DNA from: Nitrospiria bacterium
GTDB taxonomy: Bacteria > Nitrospirota > CAKKRA01 > 9FT-COMBO-42-15
Assembly (NCBI GenBank): GCA_919902475.1
Contig: CAKKRA010000229.1
Span: 1 to 8,387 of the forward strand
Reading direction: 5' to 3'
DNA: 8,387 nt
Part shown: positions 1-5,840 of the stretch, piece by piece
Numbering within the stretch: the stretch's first letter is position 1
Layout of the letters: each line of letters begins with the position of its first letter
Position numbers and translations under genes: made by a program
Notes under the pieces: generated by a model
What the model was told of the DNA's origin: nothing
The model's input: only the letters and a program-made list of their open reading frames with translations
The model's database searches: none

Positions 1-28
1 AAAGGACTACTATTGAATGATTTTTAAT

Positions 29-364
29 TTAGATATACCAAAGTTGATTTTTGATGTCTTTTGCTGACTGACAATCAAGGAAGCTCGCAATACGACGGGC
101 AAGCTCATAAACATTTCGTCTAACTGATATAATAATGCCATAATGCTCTTTGCCTTCCTTGACGAGCTCATTAAACAACTGTTCAAAGTGTATGCGATTA
201 TGTGTAAGGAATGCACATTTAAGTTTTATGGCATGTTCCAGTTGTTCTCTATCTTCTTTTCCAATCATCATTTGCTCTTGGGTGGTGATTACTGTAAGAC
301 CTTTGGCACGGAGTAATGGTTTGAGGAGGACATCAATGTTTTCATCTGTGTAAATGGAAATCAT
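29..364 (-). CDS. DUF5615 PIN-like toxin of a type II toxin-antitoxin pair
   Basis: This 111-residue protein resembles the DUF5615 PIN-like family (VapC45-type putative ribonuclease toxins). Visible hallmarks are the N-terminal strand with acidic residues TDENID (residues 6-11), an acidic position near D38 in the GKEDREQ segment, and the family's central THN motif at 54-56 followed by F60. These acidic residues would form the PIN metal site that cleaves RNA. The residue before F60 is His, where many relatives have Asp; His at this place also occurs in the family as I recall it, so activity cannot be excluded. The ATG start overlaps the stop of the upstream DUF433 gene in an ATGA, which argues for translational coupling and a toxin-antitoxin pair. 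RNase activity is inferred from the family. Confidence 0.82.
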   Translation of the reverse strand: MISIYTDENIDVLLKPLLRAKGLTVITTQEQMMIGKEDREQLEHAIKLKCAFLTHNRIHFEQLFNELVKEGKEHYGIIISVRRNVYELARRIASFLDCQSAKDIKNQLWYI

Positions 365-636
365 CGTGTGGAGGCATGGCTGAGGTTTTCAGAAACCTTA
401 TTTTGTTCTATGTATGTATTAATTTCATCCTGATTATCGCTGTAATAGCTCAATGCATCAAAAACCTGTGCCAGCGTAAGGTGTGGAAAATGAATAACTA
501 TTTCTTCGGGAGAGAGGCCCAAACGCCAGTTCTCTACAATATCACGGACAGATGTCCTGGTTCCTTTAATAATCGGTTCGCCGCCGAGTATGGCGTTATT
601 TCGAATTATGTAACAATGCTTGGTATCAGTTGCCAT
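361..636 (-). CDS. DUF433 antitoxin (VapB45-like)
   Basis: This is a 91-residue DUF433 protein. The family core is clear from about residue 16: ILGGEPIIKGTRTSV, then a helix (RDIVENWRLGL), SPEEI and the HFPHLTLAQVFDAL segment at 49-62. DUF433 proteins are winged-helix-like and are commonly found upstream of DUF5615 toxins, where they are thought to bind the toxin and their own promoter. The frame stays open to an ATG at 780, but residues upstream of the chosen ATG do not resemble the family and would cover the promoter region, so 636 is preferred. No strong Shine-Dalgarno precedes this start; the predicted promoter ends 7 bases before the ATG, so the message may be leaderless. The 3' end overlaps the toxin gene by 4 bases. 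Confidence 0.82.
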   Translation of the reverse strand: MATDTKHCYIIRNNAILGGEPIIKGTRTSVRDIVENWRLGLSPEEIVIHFPHLTLAQVFDALSYYSDNQDEINTYIEQNKVSENLSHASTR

Positions 637-643
637 GAGTGTA

Positions 644-672
644 ATATTACCTAAAAGATTATATCGTGTCAA
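644..672 (-). promoter_or_regulatory. Predicted sigma70-type promoter of the toxin-antitoxin pair
   Basis: On the minus strand a perfect -35 TTGACA (672-667) is followed by a 17-base spacer and -10 TAATAT (649-644). Transcription would start at about 637-636, on or next to the ATG of the DUF433 gene. A perfect TATAAT (663-658) also lies in the spacer. If it were used instead, without a good -35 of its own, it would give a leader of roughly 15 to 20 bases. TA promoters are usually autorepressed; no convincing operator palindrome overlaps this site. Confidence 0.55.
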
Positions 673-687
673 CTGATAAATGGCCTT

Positions 688-726
688 TGTGTAGAGAACA
701 CAGGACATCGGGGATGTTGTGTCCTG
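688..726. repeat. Cluster of short inverted repeats between divergent promoters
   Basis: There are three overlapping symmetries. TGTGT (688-692) faces ACACA (698-702) over a 5-base loop. ACATC (705-709) faces GATGT (713-717) over GGG. CAGGACA (701-707) faces TGTCCTG (720-726). The last two would form one 9-base palindrome if the right arm lacked a 5-base TGTGT insertion. The cluster lies in the 128 bases between the two divergent promoters, a natural place for an operator or a small dispersed repeat. Function is unknown. Confidence 0.35.
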
Positions 727-800
727 CCGTGCGTTGTTGTAGTAGAAAGGCTGGGCTGCGCTCGCTAAAAACAGGGGCATTGCAATGCCTTTAGCTTATA

Positions 801-829
801 TTGACAAAACATTTTTTACGATATATGAT
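801..829 (+). promoter_or_regulatory. Predicted sigma70-type promoter of the envelope-signalling operon
   Basis: A perfect -35 TTGACA (801-806), a 17-base spacer and -10 TATGAT (824-829, five of six matches) predict a start near 836. This would give a leader of about 20 bases that contains the strong ribosome site before the TPR gene. No other comparably good promoter was noticed in the short gaps downstream, so this is the likely source of the four-gene transcript. Confidence 0.7.
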
Positions 830-837
830 AGCCTGAA

Positions 838-846
838 AAAGGAGGG
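838..846 (+). promoter_or_regulatory. Strong ribosome binding site that fixes a GTG start
   Basis: AAAGGAGGG ends 9 bases before the GTG at 856 (10 counted from the GGAGG core). It supports a GTG start for the TPR-barrel gene, and the peptide read from there begins directly with a signal sequence. Confidence 0.7.
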
Positions 847-855
847 TGGAAAAGA

Positions 856-2148
856 GTGGGGAAGATTGTCTGTACAATCCTATTAAGTATTTTGATTTCT
901 GCTAATATTGCCATTGCCTCTGAAACAGCCTATGAACAGCACATAGCAAACGGCATAATGCTTATTGAAGAAGGCAATCATGCAGATGCTGCTGCAAAAT
1001 TCAGGGCTGCGCTCAAAGAAAAATCGGATGATTTTAAGGCGACCCTTTATCTCGGCGCAGCATTAAGCCGTATGAATGATAAAGAGGCAGAGTCAATGCT
1101 GAGAAAGGCGCTCTACCTTAAGCCGGATGACCCGCGGGCAAATCTTGAGATGGGCATACACTATATTAATAACAAAAAATACAATGAAGCAAAGGGTTAT
1201 CTTGAAAAGGCGATAAAGACATCGGATGAGACTGAACTAAAGGATGCGGCAGCAGAGTATCTTAATGCTGCAAAGGAAGAGGGGAAGGACAGAAAGCGCT
1301 GGGCAGTAGATATCTCGCTCGGAGGCCAGTATGACAGCAATGTAAGCCTGAACCCGAATGAAACCCCTCTGCCTCAGGGGATTTCAAGAAAGGATGACTG
1401 GCGCGCTGTATTAAATTTAAACGGAAGATACGATTTTCTCTCTACAGCGGATGCGGACGGCTCAATAGGCTACAGCCTGTATCAGAGCCTGCATTTTCAG
1501 CTTTCTAATTTTGACATATCATATCATTTATTAGACCTGAGCGCATCTTATGCCATCACCCCATCCATAAGCCTGAAAGGCGTGTATTCTTTTGATTATG
1601 TGTTTGTCGGCGGCAGCGGCTATAATTCTGCGCATACAGTTTCCCCTTCAATAATCATTGCAGAGGGAAGCAGGTTTTCCACAATAGTGGAATACCGGTA
1701 CAGGTATAAAGACTATATAAACAGCGACATTTACGGGAGCAACTCAGAAAGGACAGGCTCAAACCACCTTGCAGGGATAACACAGAATATATCATATTCG
1801 CTTATCAACGCAAGGATTGGCTATGCCTATGACAGGGATTTAACAAATAGAAACTACTGGGACTATAACGGGCATAAGGGTCTTATAGGCATTGAATTCA
1901 GTCTGCCTTACAGGATTCTTCTTGAGCTTTACGGGGAATACTCAAGAAAGGACTACGATGGAATAAATCCGCTGTCTGACGCCAATAGGGCGGATAATGC
2001 CTATACCCTTTCTGCATCGGCAACAAAGGAGCTGACAGATATGTTCAGCATAACAATAGGATATTTGTATTTAAATAATGATTCAAATATTGCGTTCTAT
2101 AAGTACGACAGGGCAATAGCGAGTTTGTTTGTAAATGCGAGGTTTTAG
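856..2148 (+). CDS. TPR-containing outer-membrane beta-barrel protein
   Basis: This 430-residue exported protein reads from a GTG start. Residues 1-21 form a signal peptide (hydrophobic core about 5-18, AIA cleavage motif at 19-21). Residues 24-141 are about three TPR-like helical pairs, with typical spacing such as MLIEEGNHADAAAKFRAAL, and should lie in the periplasm as a protein-binding domain. From about 148 the pattern changes to alternating hydrophobic and aromatic strands rich in Y, G, S and N, opening with GGQYDSNVSLNP, and the protein ends in ASLFVNARF. The terminal Phe is the usual signal for BAM-dependent barrel insertion. About 280 residues could hold roughly 12 to 14 strands. The plan resembles TPR-plus-barrel proteins such as the Slam/DUF560 group, but I cannot assign a substrate. 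It is the first gene of the run that ends in a CHASE2 cyclase, so a role as outer-membrane receptor or secretion pore is possible. Confidence 0.8.
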   Translation: MGKIVCTILLSILISANIAIASETAYEQHIANGIMLIEEGNHADAAAKFRAALKEKSDDFKATLYLGAALSRMNDKEAESMLRKALYLKPDDPRANLEMGIHYINNKKYNEAKGYLEKAIKTSDETELKDAAAEYLNAAKEEGKDRKRWAVDISLGGQYDSNVSLNPNETPLPQGISRKDDWRAVLNLNGRYDFLSTADADGSIGYSLYQSLHFQLSNFDISYHLLDLSASYAITPSISLKGVYSFDYVFVGGSGYNSAHTVSPSIIIAEGSRFSTIVEYRYRYKDYINSDIYGSNSERTGSNHLAGITQNISYSLINARIGYAYDRDLTNRNYWDYNGHKGLIGIEFSLPYRILLELYGEYSRKDYDGINPLSDANRADNAYTLSASATKELTDMFSITIGYLYLNNDSNIAFYKYDRAIASLFVNARF

Positions 2149-2153
2149 GGAAA

Positions 2154-2224
2154 CCCCTCACCCTAACCCTCTCCCCAGAGGGGAGAGGGAAAATGTGTTC
2201 GGGAAGGGATAAAGGGGAGGGTGA
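2154..2224. repeat. REP-like intergenic palindrome
   Basis: The core is a perfect 10-base inverted repeat, CCCTCTCCCC (2167-2176) and GGGGAGAGGG (2180-2189), with an AGA loop. An outer pair TCACCCT (2158-2164) and AGGGTGA (2218-2224) encloses it. The CCCTCACCCTAACCCTCTCC wording is typical of a short palindromic repeat dispersed between genes in many bacterial genomes. It starts right after the stop of the TPR-barrel gene. As RNA it would form a strong GC-rich hairpin, but no U-run follows, so it is more likely a repeat or a message-stabilising element than a terminator. Copy number cannot be seen from one window. Confidence 0.75.
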
Positions 2225-2236
2225 AAGAGGTTTTGA

Positions 2237-3013
2237 ATGAGGCTGTTTATGAATAAAATAACATTCTTGTTTATAATAATATTTATTTTTGCTTTTATAG
2301 GCGCTGCCTTTGCAGAGGAGAATATCGGCAAGGTTCTTGCCTTAAAAGGAAAGGCGGTTGTAGAGCGGGACAAGAAAAAACTCACCGCAAGGAAAAACCA
2401 AAACCTTCTTCTAAAAGACGCTGTGTCAACCATGAAGGCATCAAGGACAAAGATGCGCTTTATTGATGACAGCATATTGACGCTCGGCGAGAATTCAAAA
2501 GTGGCAATAAAGGAATATATCTACAGCAAGGATAAAGGAGGAAAATCAATCTTCAACCTCCTTGATGGAAAGATGCGCTCAGTTGTCGGCAAGACTAAAT
2601 TTGAGATTCACACGCCTACAGCAGTGGCAGCAGCGAGAGGAACGATTATACTTTCAGAGGTTGGAAGGCTTGCAGGAAAACTATTTGCAACCTTTATATG
2701 CCTTGAGGGAGAGGTGATTGTAACAAGCGCAGACCCGGGCATACAGGGCAACAAACTGCTCAAGGCAGGGATGATGATAACAGTCTTTGAAAAAGAGCCT
2801 CTGCCAGAGCCTACGAAGGCGCCTCCTGCTGAAATAGAAAAGCTAAAGAAAGAAACAGAGATAGACCTTTATGAAATATCAATTAAAAGACCAAAGCCAA
2901 GAAGGATTGGTACAAGGGGATTTAGCTCAGTAAGGACGGTAGGCGCGCCGCCGATAACCCAGCAGCCAGGGGCAAAGGCAACCCCTATATACATAATTAT
3001 GAATTTTCAATAG
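2237..3013 (+). CDS. Periplasmic FecR-domain protein
   Basis: This is a 258-residue exported protein. Residues 1-26 are a signal peptide (very hydrophobic 9-25, AFA before the cut). The FecR domain spans about 29-185: IGKVLALKGKAVVERD, then LTLGENSKVAI, and the family hallmark FEIHTPTAVAAARGT at 122-136. The tail (about 186-258) is rich in Pro and Lys, has low complexity and matches no domain I know. Unlike classical FecR it has no cytoplasmic anti-sigma region or inner-membrane anchor, and no sigma factor or TonB receptor lies nearby, so iron-citrate signalling is unlikely. It may bind a ligand or a partner in the periplasm. AAAGAGG (2224-2230) sits 6 bases before the chosen ATG. An in-frame ATG at 2249 is an alternative and would shorten only the signal peptide by four residues. 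Confidence 0.82.
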   Translation: MRLFMNKITFLFIIIFIFAFIGAAFAEENIGKVLALKGKAVVERDKKKLTARKNQNLLLKDAVSTMKASRTKMRFIDDSILTLGENSKVAIKEYIYSKDKGGKSIFNLLDGKMRSVVGKTKFEIHTPTAVAAARGTIILSEVGRLAGKLFATFICLEGEVIVTSADPGIQGNKLLKAGMMITVFEKEPLPEPTKAPPAEIEKLKKETEIDLYEISIKRPKPRRIGTRGFSSVRTVGAPPITQQPGAKATPIYIIMNFQ

Positions 3014-3019
3014 ACCCCT

Positions 3020-3040
3020 TTAGAGAAATATATTCTCTAA
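3020..3040. repeat. Perfect 8-base inverted repeat after the FecR gene
   Basis: TTAGAGAA (3020-3027) and TTCTCTAA (3033-3040) are exact reverse complements around a 5-base ATATA loop, 6 bases after the FecR stop codon. No U-run follows, so it is not a normal intrinsic terminator. It could be a processing or stabilising hairpin, or an operator. Confidence 0.5.
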
Positions 3041-3078
3041 CATGGTGAAGGAGGGCACAGGGTAATATCTTTACCATG
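3041..3078 (+). promoter_or_regulatory. Competing hairpins around the lipoprotein start
   Basis: Two mutually exclusive RNA stems share one strand. The long one pairs CATGGTGAA (3041-3049) with TTTACCATG (3070-3078) through nine pairs, one of them G-U, and would bury the ATG at 3076. The short one pairs GGTAA (3061-3065) with TTACC (3071-3075). If the short one folds, the ribosome site GGAGGG (3050-3055), otherwise 20 bases from the ATG, is left only 5 unpaired bases from it. Neither stem was energy-tested. Confidence 0.35.
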
Positions 3079-3882
3079 TTTGTTGAAGTTATGAAAGAAG
3101 CAAAATTATTTATCTTAATATTAATTATTTTGTCCCTCGCAATAGCTATGACAGGCTGTGGTGAGGGTATGGATCAGGGGACATCAGAGGTAACCATAAT
3201 TATAAGCGATAACCAAACAGCGAGTCTTGACATAAAAAAGCCTGCTATCCTTGCATTAATTAAACATCGCCTTAAAAAGATAATAGATATAAACGAGGCA
3301 TCGGCACTTCCGGCTGGAATTGCAGATATACGATACACGATTTCAGGTCCAGGCATGAGCGCCATGACAGGGATTGCAAATATTTCTGGAGATACAGTGA
3401 GGATAGTGGTATATGTTCCTAATGGAAATGACAGGGTTTTTACATTGGATGCGAGATATTCAAATAAATGTGTGCGGTACCGCGGCGCGAGGGAAGTGGA
3501 TTTGAATGGCTCGCCAACAAAGATGGGCATTACTATGAATCTGGTAAGTGTTGACCTGTGTCCGAGCAATGCAACAAGCAATGTAACCAGTATATACTTC
3601 ACTATCAATAACAGCGGAAACAATGCTGTTTCCAATGTGTTTTATTATGTTCAGTACCAATCTGTTGGCGTTGATAGATGTTCAAGCGGGACTGCCGCCG
3701 TCACCACTCCAATTCCGGCAGACGGTTCTGTTGCTGCAAGCGCTTCTGGAATATACCCTACTTCAAATAACTACAGGATAATAATTGACCCTCTTAATGC
3801 AATAACAGAGACTGATGATTCAAATAATGAGATATGCAGCGGCACATTCTGCACAAGTCCGCCGCCGCTTAGCATCTGTTAA
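3076..3882 (+). CDS. Cysteine-containing lipoprotein with C-terminal CARDB-like domain
   Basis: This 268-residue protein has a lipoprotein signal: a hydrophobic stretch at 11-24 and lipobox MTGC with the lipidated Cys at 28. After a short linker, residues 37-157 form a beta-rich domain of unknown type, with VTIIISDN, IRYTISGPGM and VRIVVYVPNG strands. Residues 157-255 resemble a CARDB or Ig-like domain: SIYFTINNSGNNAVSNV and then DPLNAITETDDSNNE, the acidic-Asn ending typical of CARDB. Six further Cys (132, 162, 202, 254, 259 and the last residue 268) suggest disulfides. Start choice is uncertain. The ATG at 3076 has a GGAGGG site 20 bases away, possibly bridged by a hairpin; the ATG at 3091 gives a more ordinary signal peptide but only a weak GAAG. 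The mature protein is the same either way. It lies 5 bases upstream of the cyclase gene. CARDB domains are linked to cell-surface binding; the precise role is unknown. Confidence 0.75.
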   Translation: MFVEVMKEAKLFILILIILSLAIAMTGCGEGMDQGTSEVTIIISDNQTASLDIKKPAILALIKHRLKKIIDINEASALPAGIADIRYTISGPGMSAMTGIANISGDTVRIVVYVPNGNDRVFTLDARYSNKCVRYRGAREVDLNGSPTKMGITMNLVSVDLCPSNATSNVTSIYFTINNSGNNAVSNVFYYVQYQSVGVDRCSSGTAAVTTPIPADGSVAASASGIYPTSNNYRIIIDPLNAITETDDSNNEICSGTFCTSPPPLSIC

Positions 3883-3887
3883 TACAA

Positions 3888-5840
3888 ATGAAAAAACACA
3901 GACTCCTTTTTTATATAATCACCTTAATCTCTACAGCCGTATTTTTTTCCCTGCAGTTTTTTGACCCGTCAATAATCCGCGAAAAGGTTGAGGGCAGGAC
4001 ATACGATTTGCGTCTTCATTTGAAAAGCCTTTTTAAGCAGCCGCCCTCTGCTGAGGATATTGTGATTATTAAGGTTGATGAAAAGAGCATAAAGGAGATC
4101 GGCAGATGGCCTTGGAAAAGGGATGTTATGGCAAGGCTTGTCAACAATATCTCAAAGGAAAGGCCGAGGGCCGTAGGCCTTGATATTATGTTCAGCGAGA
4201 GGGAGGGCAAAAAGACAGACAAGGCGCTTGCTGCTGCAATAAAAAAGACAAAAAACCTTGTCCTTGCAGCAGCATTTATTCTGCCTTCTGAGGCCAAGGA
4301 TGTTAAAAAACAAAAAAAGCTGCCTGATTTTTTCTGGGACTCTGCGTTCATGGAGGTTGTAACTGTAAAGGGGATTGACTGGAAGAAATCCGCTATAAAG
4401 CCTGTAAGCGTCAACCCGCCGTTAAAGGAATTTGCTGAAAACGCATCGCTCGGCCATGTAAACATGCTTGCTGACAGAGACGGCATTTTAAGATGGGAGG
4501 CAATGTATCTTAATTACGGCGATGACTGCTATCCATCCTTTGCATTGCAAGTTGCGAGGATGGCGCTCGGAATAGAGATGAAGGATATGGTTCTTTATGG
4601 CGGCTCTGGAATAAGGCTCGGCAGTCAGTTTATATCCATTGACAATTATGGAAGGGCATTAATAAATTACAGGGATAGAATCAACAGCTTTAAAGCGATA
4701 TCCGCCTCAGATATTATAAAAGGCAGGGCAAAAAAAGGGCTTCTTAAAGATAAAATTGTTTTAATCGGGGCAACAGCGCTTGCTACTTATGACGAGAAGG
4801 CGTCTCCGCTGTTTGCCAACATGCCGGGTGTTGAGAAGAATGCAACTGTTGTTGAAAATATCATGCAAAATAATTTTATTAAAAAGGCCCCGCATGTTGC
4901 AGAGCCTGTGGTTATCCTCTTTACAGGCATATTTTTTGGCTTTATCCTTCCAAGGTTCAGGGCAATTCCCGGCGCTGCCATTGCAATCGGCTTTATAATC
5001 TTTTACACAGCAATTAGCGCTTTTCTCCTGATTTATGCAAATCTCTGGATAAACTTAGCCTACCCTGTTTCAAATATGTTTATCATATTTATCGGTATAA
5101 CAGTGGCAAAGTTTTTCTTTGAGGAGAGGAAAGCAAGGGAGATAAGACGGATATTCTCAAACTATGTATCTCCAAAGATTGTGGAGGAGCTTATAAGCAA
5201 TCCTGAAAAGCTGAAGCTCGGCGGCGAGAGAAAAACTGCTACCATACTCTTTTCCGACCTCATAGGCTTCACTACCCTTTCTGAAAAACTTCCGCCAGAA
5301 GAGGTTGTGGCAATGCTGAACGAGTATTTTAAGGAGATGGCGGAAATAATCTTCAGATGGGACGGAACTCTTGATAAATTTGTGGGCGATGAGATTATGG
5401 TATTCTGGGGCGCGCCAGTTGACCAGCCAAACCACACAGAGCTTGCTATAAGATGCGCCCTGCACATGTCAGACAAATTAAATCAGATGCAGGAAAAGTG
5501 GCGGAGCGAGGGAAAGGATGTCATGGACTGCGGCATGGGGATTAATACAGGAGAGGTGATAATTGGCAATATCGGCGCAGAGGGGAAAAAGATGGACTAC
5601 ACAGCAATAGGCGACCATGTGAATCTTACAGCAAGGGTTGAAAAATTAACAAGGGAGTATAAGACGAGAATCCTTCTTGCAGAAAACAGTGTAAAGAGCC
5701 TTGAGCCTTTAGTAAAGAGCGGCGGATTCGGACACTTTGAGTTGATAGAGCTTGCGAGCGTAAAGGTAAAGGGAAAGGTGCAGGAGGTAAAGATATTCGG
5801 GCTTAAGAGCGGAAAGCATGAAAAAAGCGAAGCCCCTTAA
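3888..5840 (+). CDS. CHASE2-domain class III adenylate cyclase
   Basis: This is a 650-residue inner-membrane enzyme predicted to make cAMP from ATP. An N-terminal membrane segment (about 7-24) leads to an extracytoplasmic CHASE2 sensor domain (about 30-335) with the family pattern YDLRL, IVIIKVDEKSI, GRWPWKRD and AVGLDIMFSE. Three membrane helices follow (about 338-356, 362-386, 391-410), then a linker helix (411-426) and the cyclase domain (about 447-640). Catalytic residues are all visible: metal ligands D457 (FSD) and D501 (VGDE), adenine-selecting K497 and D570, and transition-state N579 and R583. The Lys/Asp pair predicts adenylate rather than guanylate cyclase. One catalytic domain per chain implies a homodimer. 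The gene follows the lipoprotein by 5 bases without a clear ribosome site, so translational coupling is likely. Its stop overlaps that of ribF. Family and activity are well supported; the CHASE2 ligand is unknown. Confidence 0.93.
   Translation: MKKHRLLFYIITLISTAVFFSLQFFDPSIIREKVEGRTYDLRLHLKSLFKQPPSAEDIVIIKVDEKSIKEIGRWPWKRDVMARLVNNISKERPRAVGLDIMFSEREGKKTDKALAAAIKKTKNLVLAAAFILPSEAKDVKKQKKLPDFFWDSAFMEVVTVKGIDWKKSAIKPVSVNPPLKEFAENASLGHVNMLADRDGILRWEAMYLNYGDDCYPSFALQVARMALGIEMKDMVLYGGSGIRLGSQFISIDNYGRALINYRDRINSFKAISASDIIKGRAKKGLLKDKIVLIGATALATYDEKASPLFANMPGVEKNATVVENIMQNNFIKKAPHVAEPVVILFTGIFFGFILPRFRAIPGAAIAIGFIIFYTAISAFLLIYANLWINLAYPVSNMFIIFIGITVAKFFFEERKAREIRRIFSNYVSPKIVEELISNPEKLKLGGERKTATILFSDLIGFTTLSEKLPPEEVVAMLNEYFKEMAEIIFRWDGTLDKFVGDEIMVFWGAPVDQPNHTELAIRCALHMSDKLNQMQEKWRSEGKDVMDCGMGINTGEVIIGNIGAEGKKMDYTAIGDHVNLTARVEKLTREYKTRILLAENSVKSLEPLVKSGGFGHFELIELASVKVKGKVQEVKIFGLKSGKHEKSEAP

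Noticed and set aside
376..654. Plus-strand open frame of 92 codons over the antitoxin gene
   Set aside because: It is fully antisense to the well-recognised DUF433 gene, has no family resemblance and no good ribosome site.
637..780. N-terminal extension of the DUF433 gene to an ATG at 780
   Set aside because: The extra 48 residues do not resemble the family, and they would cover a good promoter ending just before the ATG at 636.
2167..2189. Intrinsic terminator after the TPR-barrel gene
   Set aside because: The hairpin is strong and perfect but is followed by AAAATG with no U-run, and its wording matches a REP-like repeat.
2158..2475. Minus-strand open frame of 105 codons over the REP-like element and the start of the FecR gene
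   Set aside because: Its C-terminus is just the translated palindrome and the rest is antisense to the FecR signal peptide and domain.
3174..3635. Minus-strand open frame of 153 codons in the lipoprotein gene
   Set aside because: It is antisense to a coherent lipoprotein with lipobox and CARDB-like end, and shows no recognisable domain.
4016..4486. Minus-strand open frame of 156 codons within the cyclase gene
   Set aside because: It is a shadow of the CHASE2 coding strand; the composition follows the sense codons.
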